This document shows positions 7,191 through 16,626 of a stretch of DNA of 49,444 nucleotides, piece after piece. How positions within the stretch are numbered: position 1 is the stretch's first letter; each line of letters begins with the position of its first letter. The notes beneath the pieces were generated by a model. It was given only the letters and a program-made list of their open reading frames with translations. It searched no databases and was not told the origin of the DNA. The position numbers and the translations under genes were made by a program. The stretch is from Lachnospiraceae bacterium. Lineage in GTDB: Bacteria > Bacillota > Clostridia > Lachnospirales > Lachnospiraceae. Where the stretch lies: positions 1-49,444 of the forward strand of contig CABJAV010000022.1 of NCBI GenBank assembly GCA_902363675.1. Direction: 5' to 3'.

Positions 7191-9677
7191 ATGAGCAAGT
7201 TAAAGATTAAAACAAAGGAAAGACGATTTGAGACAGCCAGGGATTTATACGGAATCTTTTTTGAAGACATTAACCGTGCCGGAGACGGAGGACTTTATCC
7301 GGAAATGCTTCGAAACAGAAGCTTCGAAGATTCCGTTTTACCGGAGGGTTATATACAGCAGGAGGATGGCGTCCATGTAAAAACCGTATCCGGATGGCTG
7401 GATGAGTTTTGCAACGGAGAAGGCTTATGCCGCTGGGTAAAGGGAAACAATATTCCGGAAACAGAAATACCGGCATGGTATACACACAATGCAAAGATGG
7501 AGCTGGAACTGACGGATACCCTGAATGAACATCGGGACGCAGCTCTGCGTATGCAGTTTGAAAAGGACGGATCTCTGACTAATACCGGTTACTGCGGTAT
7601 ATCCGTAAAGGCTGGAGAAAGTTACTCTTTGTACTTATTTGCAAAAGCAAAGGAAGAAATAGGACTGGACGTAGCGATTGAATACCAGGGAAAAGTACTG
7701 GCTGGAAACAGTCTGGTGGTTTCCGGTCAGGAGTATACAAGATATGACATGAAGCTGACAGCAGCTGAGGATTGTCACGAGGCACAGCTTACTATTTCCT
7801 GCAAAGAAGGCGGAGAGATTCTGCTGGGATTTATTTCACTAATGCCTGACAATACCTACATGGGGCATGGACTCAGAACAGATCTTGTAGAAAAGCTTAA
7901 GGGAATGAGTCCAAAGTTTATGCGTTTTCCCGGAGGCTGTATTGTGGAAGGAACGACACCGTCCACAGCGATGAGATTTCGGGATACGGTAGGTCCGGTA
8001 TGGGAAAGACCCAGTAAGCTGTTTGTATGGCATTACAGAAGTACATTAGGACTTGGCTTTCATGAATATCTGCAGCTTTGCGAGGATCTGGGGATGGAGC
8101 CCCTGTATGTATGTAACTGCGGAATGACCTGTCAGGGAAGAAAGAGTGTCCTTCTGGAAGGAGAGGCTCTTGATGAAATGGTACAGGATACACTGGATGC
8201 CATTGAATATGCTATCGGCTCTAAGGAAAGCAAATGGGGAAGGCTTCGTGCTTCTATGGGGCATCCGGAACCCTTTAAAATGACCTATCTGGAAATTGGT
8301 AATGAAAACTGGGGTCCGGATTATGAAAAGCGATACAACATGATTTATAAGAAGGTAAAGGAACTGTATCCCCAGATTAAAACCATAGCCAATGAGCATG
8401 TAGAGAAAAATGGTTGTCCTGCCGAGTGCGTGGATGAACATTTTTACAATACAACAGAGTTCTTTGCAGAACGTGTAAATTATTATGATGACTACGATCG
8501 TAAGGGACCAAAAATCTTTGTAGGAGAGGTGGCTGTAAACGAAGGCAACTATATGGGACAGTTGTATGCGGCTTTGGGAGAAGCGGCTTTCCTTATGGGT
8601 ATTGAGAAAAATCAGGATATCGTAACATTGGCCTCTTATGCTCCATTATTTGAAAATGTAAATTACAGAGCGTGGTATCCTAATCTGATTCGTTTTAATA
8701 ATCATCAGAGCATTGGAATTCCTACTTATTATGTCTGGAAAATGTTCGGTCAAAATCGCGGAGAATATGTGGTGCGATCCGAAGATGAGGGAGGACGTAT
8801 TTATCGTCCGAGAACCGGAATGGCATCTTTAAAATCCAATAAGGAACTTCGCTTCAGAAATCCCATTTGGAATGGAGAAGAAGCAAAGATTACTCATGAA
8901 TTAATGGGACATGTGCAGGATACAGAGGATGGCCTCCTGCTTCAGCTTCCGGATGAGGAGCAGAAAAAGGAATTTCACAGTATTCTGGAATGGGCTGATG
9001 AGACCAAGAGCTTTGTGGTATTTGGAGAAGAAGACCAGACTTATGGAAGATTTGAGACCGATATTTTTGTTGAGGAAAATGCTTACTTCGAGTTGGGTAT
9101 ATTCAGTGCCAGGGTGGTTCGTTCCTATTATGAGGATCAGCTCGTGATTACGGCCGGAGTGGAAAAAGAATGGGATGCAGCTCTGGTGCGTCCGTTCCTT
9201 TGGAAGGTTAATGGAGGACAATGTTCACTGGAAGAGTTTGGCTATATGCATGACAACAAGCTGACTGAGGACTTTGCTATTTCAGTAAAACCGGGAGAAT
9301 ATCACCGCTTTGGATATGAAACGGACGGAAAACAGATTCGCCTGTATGTTGATGGTGAGCTTCAGAAGGAAATTTCGATTCCCTACGGACCTGCTTTTGT
9401 TTCGGTAGTAACTGACACCAAGGACGAAATCATTATTAAGGCGGTTAATTTTGCAGGAAATGTGGATCCGGTTTCCATTACACTGGACTGTCAGGTACAG
9501 GGCGACTATACTGTAACACTTCTTAGCGGTGAAAAGGGGGATGAAAACAGCTTTGAAGAGCCGGAGAAGGTGAAGAATATTACCGTGAATATGCATGGCG
9601 CTTCCTCAGAGTTCGTATACGAGGCACCGGCATATTCTGTCAGTGTTTTGCGATTGAAGAAGTGCGAAGCGTTTTAG
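7191..9677 (+). CDS. GH51 alpha-L-arabinofuranosidase
   Basis: This is a long (828-residue) GH51 enzyme. The start LYGIFFEDINRAGDGGLYPEM is diagnostic. An inserted beta-sandwich, likely CBM4-like, occupies about residues 45-225. The catalytic barrel follows, with acid/base E372 in GNENWG and nucleophile E446 in FVGEVAV. The C-terminal 250 residues hold the GH51 beta domain plus an apparent extra concanavalin-like module. It removes arabinofuranosyl side chains from arabinoxylan or arabinan oligosaccharides. It has no signal peptide, so it is cytoplasmic. It lies 74 bases after the GH43 gene and ends the run. No hairpin terminator is evident directly after the stop. Confidence 0.9.
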   Translation: MSKLKIKTKERRFETARDLYGIFFEDINRAGDGGLYPEMLRNRSFEDSVLPEGYIQQEDGVHVKTVSGWLDEFCNGEGLCRWVKGNNIPETEIPAWYTHNAKMELELTDTLNEHRDAALRMQFEKDGSLTNTGYCGISVKAGESYSLYLFAKAKEEIGLDVAIEYQGKVLAGNSLVVSGQEYTRYDMKLTAAEDCHEAQLTISCKEGGEILLGFISLMPDNTYMGHGLRTDLVEKLKGMSPKFMRFPGGCIVEGTTPSTAMRFRDTVGPVWERPSKLFVWHYRSTLGLGFHEYLQLCEDLGMEPLYVCNCGMTCQGRKSVLLEGEALDEMVQDTLDAIEYAIGSKESKWGRLRASMGHPEPFKMTYLEIGNENWGPDYEKRYNMIYKKVKELYPQIKTIANEHVEKNGCPAECVDEHFYNTTEFFAERVNYYDDYDRKGPKIFVGEVAVNEGNYMGQLYAALGEAAFLMGIEKNQDIVTLASYAPLFENVNYRAWYPNLIRFNNHQSIGIPTYYVWKMFGQNRGEYVVRSEDEGGRIYRPRTGMASLKSNKELRFRNPIWNGEEAKITHELMGHVQDTEDGLLLQLPDEEQKKEFHSILEWADETKSFVVFGEEDQTYGRFETDIFVEENAYFELGIFSARVVRSYYEDQLVITAGVEKEWDAALVRPFLWKVNGGQCSLEEFGYMHDNKLTEDFAISVKPGEYHRFGYETDGKQIRLYVDGELQKEISIPYGPAFVSVVTDTKDEIIIKAVNFAGNVDPVSITLDCQVQGDYTVTLLSGEKGDENSFEEPEKVKNITVNMHGASSEFVYEAPAYSVSVLRLKKCEAF

Positions 9678-9721
9678 AGGTTGACGCTGAACAGTTATAA
9701 ATTTTAGATTCCTGATAGAAC

Positions 9722-9750
9722 TTGCATAAATTTTGACCATATGGTATATT
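9722..9750 (+). promoter_or_regulatory. Promoter of the structured leader RNA
   Basis: TTGCAT (9722-9727) and TATATT (9745-9750) are separated by exactly 17 bases. Transcription would begin near 9757, just before the two-hairpin leader. Confidence 0.65.
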
Positions 9751-9756
9751 ACATCT

Positions 9757-9821
9757 ATGAATTGCGGTGGGCGTCTTCGGACAACACCTTGAAAGAGCTT
9801 GATGCGTCGGGCTCTTTTTTT
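9757..9821 (+). ncRNA. Two-hairpin leader or small RNA ending in a terminator
   Basis: Hairpin 1 is GGTG...CACC enclosing GTC-TTCG-GAC, a classic UUCG tetraloop, with an asymmetric GGC/AA internal loop. Hairpin 2 is AAAGAGC (9792-9798) pairing with GCTCTTT (9811-9817), loop TTGATGCGTCGG, followed by a T-run: an intrinsic terminator. The loop of hairpin 2 repeats GCGTC from hairpin 1. Promoter, structured domain and terminator 105 bases before the kinase start fit a terminating riboswitch or attenuator, or a free small RNA. The two-hairpin plan recalls the guanidine-IV (mepA-type) class, but I cannot confirm the match and the downstream gene is atypical for that class. Confidence 0.55.
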
Positions 9822-9926
9822 ATTGTGCTATGAGAGTGAAAATATAGTATAGAAACAAATAGTGTTTTAACAGACGAAATATGTTTGAGTGAAAGAAAGT
9901 GTTAAATTGGAATTTGGAGGATATGA

Positions 9927-11870
9927 GTGAACGACATGAAGAAAACAAAAGAAGGAGTTAATTTGAAGAAAAAGAAATTCCTTAGACTGAAGAATACAGG
10001 TGGTATCCTTGTAATTATGGGGCTTATGATAATTTTTATAATAGCACTGTACACATTTATTCTGCAAAGTTCTTACACTAAGACCGCCCTTGAAACAGAA
10101 ATTGCGCGTGATACAGCGAGTGCAGATGCAGTACATAAGCTTGTGGATGGAAAAATCGGAAAAGAAGATTTTGCTAAAATCAAAGATCAAATCAAAGATC
10201 AATCTGATGAAAAGAAGCAATTATATAAGGATATTTCTTCATATTTCAATGAAATCAGAACACTGAATTCTACTCGATATGTTTACACCGCTACAAAAAA
10301 TGAAGAAGGAAAACTCGTTTATGTGGTAGACGGTTTGGATCCGGATGCGGATGATGTAAGACACCCTGGAGATTATATTGAGGAAGAAATGGTTCCGTAT
10401 ATTGATAGGGCTATTTCCGGGGAGAATGTGTACTCTCAGGATATCATTGATACAACATGGGGTCCGATTTTTACGGCTTGCTATCCTATAAGAGCAAATC
10501 ATGATGGGACAGGAGAAATCATTGGCGCATTTTGCATTGAAATGGATATGCAATCAGCTTATGGAATGGTTGAAGAGACGAATCATATTTCCATCATCTG
10601 CGGTTTAGTCGCAGGAGCTGTATTGCTTTTAATTTGTCTATATACCTATTATGTTTACCAGAAAAGCAAGGCAGAAGAGCAAAAACAAAAACAATTATTA
10701 ATGAACGCCGCTGAGAAAGCAGATGCTGCCAACAAAGCAAAATCTGCGTTTTTGCTTAATATGAGCCATGACATCAGAACGCCGATGAATGCCATTATTG
10801 GATTTACAAACATTGCGCTTCACCAGAACACGGTTTCAGATATTCATGATAGCTTGGAGAAAGTTCAAAAAAGTTCGAATCATCTTCTCTCTTTGTTGAA
10901 TGACGTTTTGGATTTCAGTCGCATTGAAAGCGGAAAAGTTATCATTTCGCCTGAGCCAGTGGACATTACTCAATTGACAGATAACGTCCAGGCGATTATG
11001 AATGGACTTCTTTATAACCGAGATCTTAAGTTTGAAGTACATCGAGAAAGCCCAAAGAACCCATATGTCCTTGCGGATGTTACGCGTATTCGAGAAGTTC
11101 TAGTGAATCTTCTTGGCAATGCTGTGAAATTCACAAAGGACGGTGGAAAGATTACTTTGGATATTAGCAGTTACCCCGGAACGGATGAGAAACATATCAT
11201 AATTCGTTATGTTGTTCAAGATAATGGTATTGGCATGAGTGAAGAGTTCCAGAAAGAATTATTCAAGCCGTTTTCACAAGAAGATGATGCTAATGCCAGA
11301 ACCCAATATAAGGGAACCGGTCTTGGCATGGCCATCACAAAAAAACATATAGATATGATGGGCGGTTCAATTGCTGTTGAGAGCAAAAAAGGTGTAGGTA
11401 CTACATTCACTGTGGAGATTCCACTGGAGTTGACAGAACAAGTTACACAATCAAAACAAAAACAACCTCCACATAGAGATTTGACAGGTGTTCATGTTCT
11501 TATGGCAGAGGATAATGATCTAAATGCTGAACTTGCTACGATAATGCTAGAAGATGCCGGTATGACCGTAACACGCGCATCAGATGGAAAAGAAGTCGTG
11601 AATTTGTTTAAAAATCATCCACGAGACACATACGATCTTATTTTGATGGATATTATGATGCCAAACATGGATGGACACCAGGCAACGAAAGCCATTCGAG
11701 CCCTAGGTATAGAGCGATCCGATGCAGTTACGATTCCAATTATAGCTTTGTCTGCAAATGCTTTTATAGATGATATTCAGAAATCCATGGATTCAGGCAT
11801 GAATGACCATATTTCCAAGCCGATTAACATGGAAGAAGTAACTGATACAATCACTAAATACATTAAATAA
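9927..11870 (+). CDS. Hybrid sensor histidine kinase / response regulator
   Basis: A membrane segment lies near residues 26-47 and a second near 225-247. They enclose an extracellular sensor domain of about 175 residues. The kinase core follows: H281 in the MSHDIRTPMNA box, the N box EVLVNLLGNAVKFT, and glycine boxes DNGIGMS and GTGLGMAI. A C-terminal receiver domain has the AEDN acidic pair and phospho-acceptor D575 in LILMDIMMP. No output domain is present, so the phosphate presumably passes on or acts through protein contacts. The start is uncertain: the GTG at 9927 follows GGAGG by six bases, while a TTG at 9963 follows AAGGAG by five. The gene lies downstream of the terminator-bearing leader at 9757. 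The stimulus is unknown. Confidence 0.9.
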   Translation: MNDMKKTKEGVNLKKKKFLRLKNTGGILVIMGLMIIFIIALYTFILQSSYTKTALETEIARDTASADAVHKLVDGKIGKEDFAKIKDQIKDQSDEKKQLYKDISSYFNEIRTLNSTRYVYTATKNEEGKLVYVVDGLDPDADDVRHPGDYIEEEMVPYIDRAISGENVYSQDIIDTTWGPIFTACYPIRANHDGTGEIIGAFCIEMDMQSAYGMVEETNHISIICGLVAGAVLLLICLYTYYVYQKSKAEEQKQKQLLMNAAEKADAANKAKSAFLLNMSHDIRTPMNAIIGFTNIALHQNTVSDIHDSLEKVQKSSNHLLSLLNDVLDFSRIESGKVIISPEPVDITQLTDNVQAIMNGLLYNRDLKFEVHRESPKNPYVLADVTRIREVLVNLLGNAVKFTKDGGKITLDISSYPGTDEKHIIIRYVVQDNGIGMSEEFQKELFKPFSQEDDANARTQYKGTGLGMAITKKHIDMMGGSIAVESKKGVGTTFTVEIPLELTEQVTQSKQKQPPHRDLTGVHVLMAEDNDLNAELATIMLEDAGMTVTRASDGKEVVNLFKNHPRDTYDLILMDIMMPNMDGHQATKAIRALGIERSDAVTIPIIALSANAFIDDIQKSMDSGMNDHISKPINMEEVTDTITKYIK

Positions 11871-11973
11871 CAAAAGATGCAATAACGGCGAACTCAGCAT
11901 TATGTATGAGGGACGACTCCCAGAATAACAGAATCTGTATGCATGATGAGAAGGACGTTTTTGGCGTCTGCTC

Positions 11974-12002
11974 TTGACATGCCCGAAATCATGTCGTATA
12001 TA
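11974..12002 (+). promoter_or_regulatory. Promoter with dyad operator upstream of the chemoreceptor
   Basis: TTGACA (11974-11979) and TATATA (11997-12002) are 17 bases apart. The -35 and spacer contain a dyad, GACATG (11976-11981) and CATGTC (11990-11995), which could bind a dimeric regulator between the two promoter boxes. Confidence 0.65.
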
Positions 12003-12010
12003 TATAGTAA

Positions 12011-12043
12011 GAGCTGGAATCTCCAATTTAGAGCTTCCAGCTC
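12011..12043 (+). other. 5' UTR hairpin ahead of the chemoreceptor
   Basis: GAGCTGGAA (12011-12019) is perfectly complementary to TTCCAGCTC (12035-12043). No T-run follows, so it is not a standard terminator. It would form near the 5' end of the chemoreceptor mRNA and may stabilise it. The rest of the 293-base gap holds no gene. Confidence 0.5.
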
Positions 12044-12163
12044 AATCATTATCATAGAAGATTATTATTTACAGACTTTTCTTCATAGTCTTTAAATTTT
12101 AGCTATGCACATTTTAATGCGCGAAGTTTGAGTCAATAATTTACAAAAGAAGGGAAAACTATT

Positions 12164-13882
12164 ATGGAAAAGATCAAAAAGCGTATAGCTAACTTAAAGG
12201 TTGAAGGAAAATTAAAAGTATATCAAATGACAGTGCTTGTTATGACATTATTTTTAGTGTTGGTGGCACTGATCTCGACAGTAGTGATCCGTTCAAATAT
12301 AGAGAAGATCACGAAGGTCTGGTCTCCGTCATTGGAATATCTGCAGGATTTAGAGACAATGACTGCGAAATACAGAATCAAACAGTATCAGCATCTGGTA
12401 GAATCAGATGCAGCAGTCATGAACTCCTGCGAAGAAGAAATCAAGAAGCTGGAGAGTCAGATCCAGGATACCGATGCGAAGCTGGAGGCAATCATGTCTG
12501 CAAACAGCAAAGCTCAAAAAGGACAGGACGATTACGAAGTAGCAAACGCTGCATGGGAAAAATACAGGGGTGCTTCAGATGAAATCCTGCAGTTGAGCCG
12601 TGAGGGTAAACAGCAGGAAGCATCGAAACTGATGACCGGAGAGGTGTATGAAGACTATAAGTCATTTTCTAAGAAATTAACTATATTACGTGACAAGTTC
12701 TAGGTAGAATTAGATCAGGCAAAGACCATGGCTAATGTATGCACGGTAATCATATTTATTGTGATCGTGGCAGCGGGTCTTGCGATTGCTGTAGTGACGA
12801 CAATGATCGGAAAGATCATTACCAATTCCATTACCGAGCCGGTAAAACAGATAGATGCAGCAGTTGCCAGCCTGCGTAAGGGCGAACTGTCTAATGTAGA
12901 AATGCTTACCTATGAGTCTGAGGATGAGCTTGGCGATACCATCAGGAATCTGAAAGAAGCCATGGGTATTCTGGCAGATTATGTCAGCGAGATCTCTGTG
13001 GAGGTAAAGGCAATCGCGCAGGGTGATCTGACCAGAAATGGTGATGATATTACAGATTTCCTGGGCGATTTCTCGGAATTGAAGACATCACTGCTGTATA
13101 TTCTGAAACGGTTTAACAGTACCCTGACCGAGATCAGCAATCTGGCAGAACAGGTATCATCGAATTCATCCGAGGTGGAAAATGCATCAAAATCCCTGGC
13201 GGATGGTGCAACAGAGCAGGCAGGAGTCATCGAGGAACTGAATGCCACCATTGACACGGTTGTGGATATGGCTGAAGATACAGCGAAAGAAACACAGAAC
13301 GCATCGGCACGTGTAAAAGCCTCTGCAAACAAAGCGAACGAAGAAAAAGAAAAGATGAACGAGCTGCTCACGGAAATGGAGCACATTACAGAAATCTCCA
13401 AGGAGATCGGTAATATTATCACAGATATCGAGGATATTGCTTCCCAGACCAACCTGTTATCCCTGAATGCTTCCATTGAAGCTGCCAGAGCAGGAGAAGC
13501 AGGAAAAGGCTTTGCGGTGGTTGCAGATCAGATCGGCAAGCTGGCAGCAGACAGTGCAAAATCTGCTGTAAATACAAGAGATCTGATCGATAAGACCTTA
13601 GTGGAAATCGAAAAGGGCAATACGATTACAAGAACAACAGCAGACGCATTCAATCAGATCATTACAGATATGGAGTCCTTTGCAGAGCTTGCAGAGAACA
13701 CCATGGAGAAAGCCAACTCCCAGGCAGAGTCCTTGGAGCAGATCGGCCAGGGAATTGAACAGCTGTCCGGCGTGGTACAGGGTAATGCAGCATCCTCAGA
13801 AGAGAATACCGCGATCAGTATTAATCTGGCAGAGGGAGCAGCCAAGATGCATGACCGCGTGAATATCTTTAAGCTATTCTAG
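12164..13882 (+). pseudogene. Methyl-accepting chemotaxis protein interrupted by in-frame TAG
   Basis: Two open segments, 12164-12703 and 12704-13882, lie in the same frame and together encode one 572-codon chemoreceptor, broken only by TAG at 12701-12703. The first segment gives a membrane helix (about 22-46) and a four-helix ligand domain. The second gives the second membrane helix, a HAMP domain ([12 protein letters not shown]...) and a complete signalling hairpin with the conserved tip ([28 protein letters not shown]). No CheR-docking pentapeptide is seen at the C-terminus. The second segment has no convincing ribosome site at its first ATG (12728). The simplest reading is a recent nonsense mutation; readthrough or assembly error are alternatives. 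A promoter lies at 11974. Confidence 0.85.
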
Positions 13883-13929
13883 AAAAATGGCAGGAATAGA
13901 GTGAAGCTGTCGGAAGGAAGGTTCTTGTT

Positions 13930-15621
13930 GTGATTAATGATATATTTAAAGTGTTTGGAGAGCAGACAGGAGAAATCTTATTTGAGATCATTAAAGATTG
14001 TATGGATGATTACCTGTATATATTTGATCTGCAGAATGATACCTTTGAGATTTCACAGTCAGCTGTGGAACGGTTTAATATGTCGAAAAATGTTCTGACA
14101 GATGCTGCAAATGAAGTTATGAAGGTAGTATATGAGGAAGACCGCAGGATGCTTGCAAAGCATCTTGCGGATATATGCGAAGGAAGAGAAAATGTACATA
14201 ATCTTCATTACAGGTGGCTTGATAAAGAAGGTATGCCGGTCTGGATTAACAGCCGTGGTATCGTGATCATTGATCAGCAGGGAAAGGCAGAGTATCTGGT
14301 CGGGTGTCTGAATGAGATCGGCAACAAGAGAAGAGCCGATAATGTCACAGGACTGCTTGGCGGTCCGGAATTCCTTGCTTACCTGCGTGGACAAAAAGAA
14401 CCCATTACCAAGGGATTTTTTATGCATGTAGGAATTGATGATTTTGGAGCGATCAATAGCTCCAGGGGAGCTGATTATGGTAATTATATCCTGAGAAGCG
14501 TAGCCGGCTGTATGAAGGAATGCCTTTCAGACAAGCAGAGAATTTACCATCTGGTAGCGGATCAGTATGTGATCGTGGATCTGGAAGCTTCCTCCGCAGA
14601 AGACGCTGTGGCACTGAAAGAAAAGATTACAGATAAACTTCGTAATTTCATAGTAGCCGAAAATTATGAAGCTATATTTTCTATTTCTATTGGTGTTATA
14701 GATGCAGCAACATTTTGTGAGGGAACCGAAGAATGCCGCAAAAAGTTTGAATTTGCCTTGAAACAGGCAAAAAGCATGGGTAAAAATGGATTCTATATTT
14801 TTGACCAGGATGACTATGAGGTCTTTTTACGAAAAGGAAGAATCATAGCAACACTTCGTAATGCTATTGTAAACCATTATGATGGCTTTGAAGTATACTA
14901 CCAGCCGATCGTGGACTGTCAGTCCGAACAGATCATTGGAGCAGAGGCACTGATGCGTTTTTCCATGATAACGGAAGAAGGGCGGGAGTTTGTTTCACCG
15001 ATGGAGTTTATCCCATTATTGGAAGAGACCGGATTGATCATTCCAGCTGGAAGATATATTTTGAACGAAGCTGCAGCAATGTGCTGTGAAATGCAGAAAT
15101 ATATTCCTGACTTCCGGATGAATGTAAATGTATCCTATGTTCAGATCCTGCAAGGCAATGTGGAGCGGGATATTCTGGATGCAATTCAAAAATATTCATT
15201 ACAGCCGGAATGCTTATGTGTTGAAATGACAGAAAGCGGATTTATGGATATGACACCTTCGTTCTGTAAATTCCGTAAAACTCTGGACAAGAACGGGATT
15301 CCCTTTGTGATCGATGATTTTGGAACAGGATATTCGAATCTTCATTGTATTCGTGATATGAATCCAAGTTACGTGAAAATGGATAGGGATTTTACTGCCA
15401 AGGCGATGAACAGTGACAGGGATTATGAATTATATAAAAATATCATCCCCATGGTACATTGTATTAACGTCAGGATATGCGCAGAAGGCATCGAGGAAAA
15501 AGAATGGCTTCTGAAAATGAAAGAAATGAAGGTTGATTATCTGCAGGGATATTATTTTGGAAGACCATGCGGAAAAGAACAGTTTCTGCAGCAATATGTC
15601 AGTGGCATCAATGTTAAATAA
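13930..15621 (+). CDS. PAS-GGDEF-EAL protein, likely c-di-GMP phosphodiesterase
   Basis: The domain order is a PAS-like sensor (about 20-135), a GGDEF-fold domain (about 140-295) and an EAL domain (about 310-555). The GGDEF signature is replaced by ADQY (residues 210-213), so cyclase activity is unlikely. The EAL site is intact: E339 in EALMRF, the VEMTESG strand, DDFGTGYSN, the following Lys in VKMDRDF, and EGIEE. It should therefore hydrolyse c-di-GMP in the cytoplasm, perhaps with a regulatory GTP-binding GGDEF fold. The GTG start at 13930 is backed by GGAAGGAAGG eight bases upstream. It lies 47 bases behind the chemoreceptor and may share its transcript. Confidence 0.88.
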   Translation: MINDIFKVFGEQTGEILFEIIKDCMDDYLYIFDLQNDTFEISQSAVERFNMSKNVLTDAANEVMKVVYEEDRRMLAKHLADICEGRENVHNLHYRWLDKEGMPVWINSRGIVIIDQQGKAEYLVGCLNEIGNKRRADNVTGLLGGPEFLAYLRGQKEPITKGFFMHVGIDDFGAINSSRGADYGNYILRSVAGCMKECLSDKQRIYHLVADQYVIVDLEASSAEDAVALKEKITDKLRNFIVAENYEAIFSISIGVIDAATFCEGTEECRKKFEFALKQAKSMGKNGFYIFDQDDYEVFLRKGRIIATLRNAIVNHYDGFEVYYQPIVDCQSEQIIGAEALMRFSMITEEGREFVSPMEFIPLLEETGLIIPAGRYILNEAAAMCCEMQKYIPDFRMNVNVSYVQILQGNVERDILDAIQKYSLQPECLCVEMTESGFMDMTPSFCKFRKTLDKNGIPFVIDDFGTGYSNLHCIRDMNPSYVKMDRDFTAKAMNSDRDYELYKNIIPMVHCINVRICAEGIEEKEWLLKMKEMKVDYLQGYYFGRPCGKEQFLQQYVSGINVK

Positions 15622-15628
15622 AGAGAGT

Positions 15629-15660
15629 AGGGCAGACTCAGCTATGTGGGGCTGCCTTAT
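15629..15660 (+). terminator. Terminator between the EAL gene and the flavodoxin gene
   Basis: AGGGCAG (15629-15635) pairs with CTGCCTT (15652-15658), followed by an interrupted T-rich stretch. It lies between two convergent genes and could serve both strands. Confidence 0.6.
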
Positions 15661-15672
15661 TTTATGGTCTTA

Positions 15673-16185
15673 TCAGAAGGATGGATCCATAACGGCTTCT
15701 TTCAGTTTTTCCAGGTCATTGGCATCAGGGTGAGACAATGCACAGTCAAAATTCTGGATCAATGCATCAAGATTTGCTGGATGATCAGGAGCTTCCTTCA
15801 TTTTCAAGTAGCGTTCGCGGACAGACTGCGGCATTCTGCCCTGACACATATACTCTCCGACGATAACATTGCTTGCGTCAATGAACTGCTTAACCTGACT
15901 CAGGATTTTCCGAAAATAGATATCACTGCCGCCAAAGCCTGCAGTTCCAAACAGAAAAATCTGTTTATTCTTTAACTGCGATAATAGCTGTAATGTCTTG
16001 GTATCTGCATTACCCTTGTCTGTCCAAAATCCGATATAGAGCAGTTCGGAAGAAGGGATCACTGTGTCGGACATACCGAAATACTCACATTCATCCTGAG
16101 GTAATGCCTCGTGGATTGCATCAGCCAGCACCTTGGTATTACCTGTTAAGCTGCTATAAACGATGGAATATTTTTTATTCTTCAT
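15673..16185 (-). CDS. Flavodoxin family protein
   Basis: This 170-residue soluble protein begins with the flavodoxin strand and phosphate loop IVYSSLTGNTK (residues 8-18), which binds the FMN phosphate. It then has alternating beta-alpha units, including LLYIGFWTDKG and IFLFGTAGFGGS. The C-terminus is helical. Flavodoxin-like proteins of this size in clostridia carry electrons in anaerobic redox reactions; the partner is not visible here. The ATG at 16185 follows AAAGGAG at ten bases. The gene is oriented against the signalling genes on both sides, suggesting an independent unit. Confidence 0.85.
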   Translation of the reverse strand: MKNKKYSIVYSSLTGNTKVLADAIHEALPQDECEYFGMSDTVIPSSELLYIGFWTDKGNADTKTLQLLSQLKNKQIFLFGTAGFGGSDIYFRKILSQVKQFIDASNVIVGEYMCQGRMPQSVRERYLKMKEAPDHPANLDALIQNFDCALSHPDANDLEKLKEAVMDPSF

Positions 16186-16255
16186 ATCATGTTGTCTCCT
16201 TTCATAGGATCATGAAATTATCATATCGCATTCCTATTTTAGTTCGGAAAGCATG

Positions 16256-16578
16256 ATTTGTCGAATGAATTTTCTATAAACATTTTACAGAGCGAAATGG
16301 ATAGTTGCTTTTCCTGCTACTTGTGATAAATTTGTTGATAAGTGGGTAAAAGATCATGGACAGAACCCCGATAAGGGAATAAAAGCGGGGGCAGCTGTTT
16401 ATTTCCAATGTTTCTATTCTGTCGAATATGTGCTTCTTCGTTGTGATGCTCTGCCCGGTTCCGATCATGTTCTATATTGACAGTGTGTAGCAGGGAAGGT
16501 ACCGGAAGGTCTATCATGTGGCAGAGTGTATCACCTGTTTGAATTTTGTACTATGCACGGCCTTACAGTTACTGAATA
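16256..16578. other. Gene-poor stretch with a 66-codon open remnant
   Basis: A frame is open on the + strand from 16280 to the TGA at 16478, without a start codon. It encodes a plausible but unrecognised peptide (FVDKWVKDHGQNPDKGIKAG in its middle). It may be the remnant of a decayed gene. Nothing else recognisable is seen before the promoter at 16579. Confidence 0.3.
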
Positions 16579-16607
16579 TTGCAGAGTTTAAAGTTATCAT
16601 GCATAAT
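16579..16607 (+). promoter_or_regulatory. Promoter of the tandem-repeat RNA
   Basis: TTGCAG (16579-16584) and CATAAT (16602-16607) are 17 bases apart. A start near 16614 would place the first repeat unit about 13 bases into the transcript. Confidence 0.5.
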
Positions 16608-16626
16608 TAAAATATAAGATGTATAT

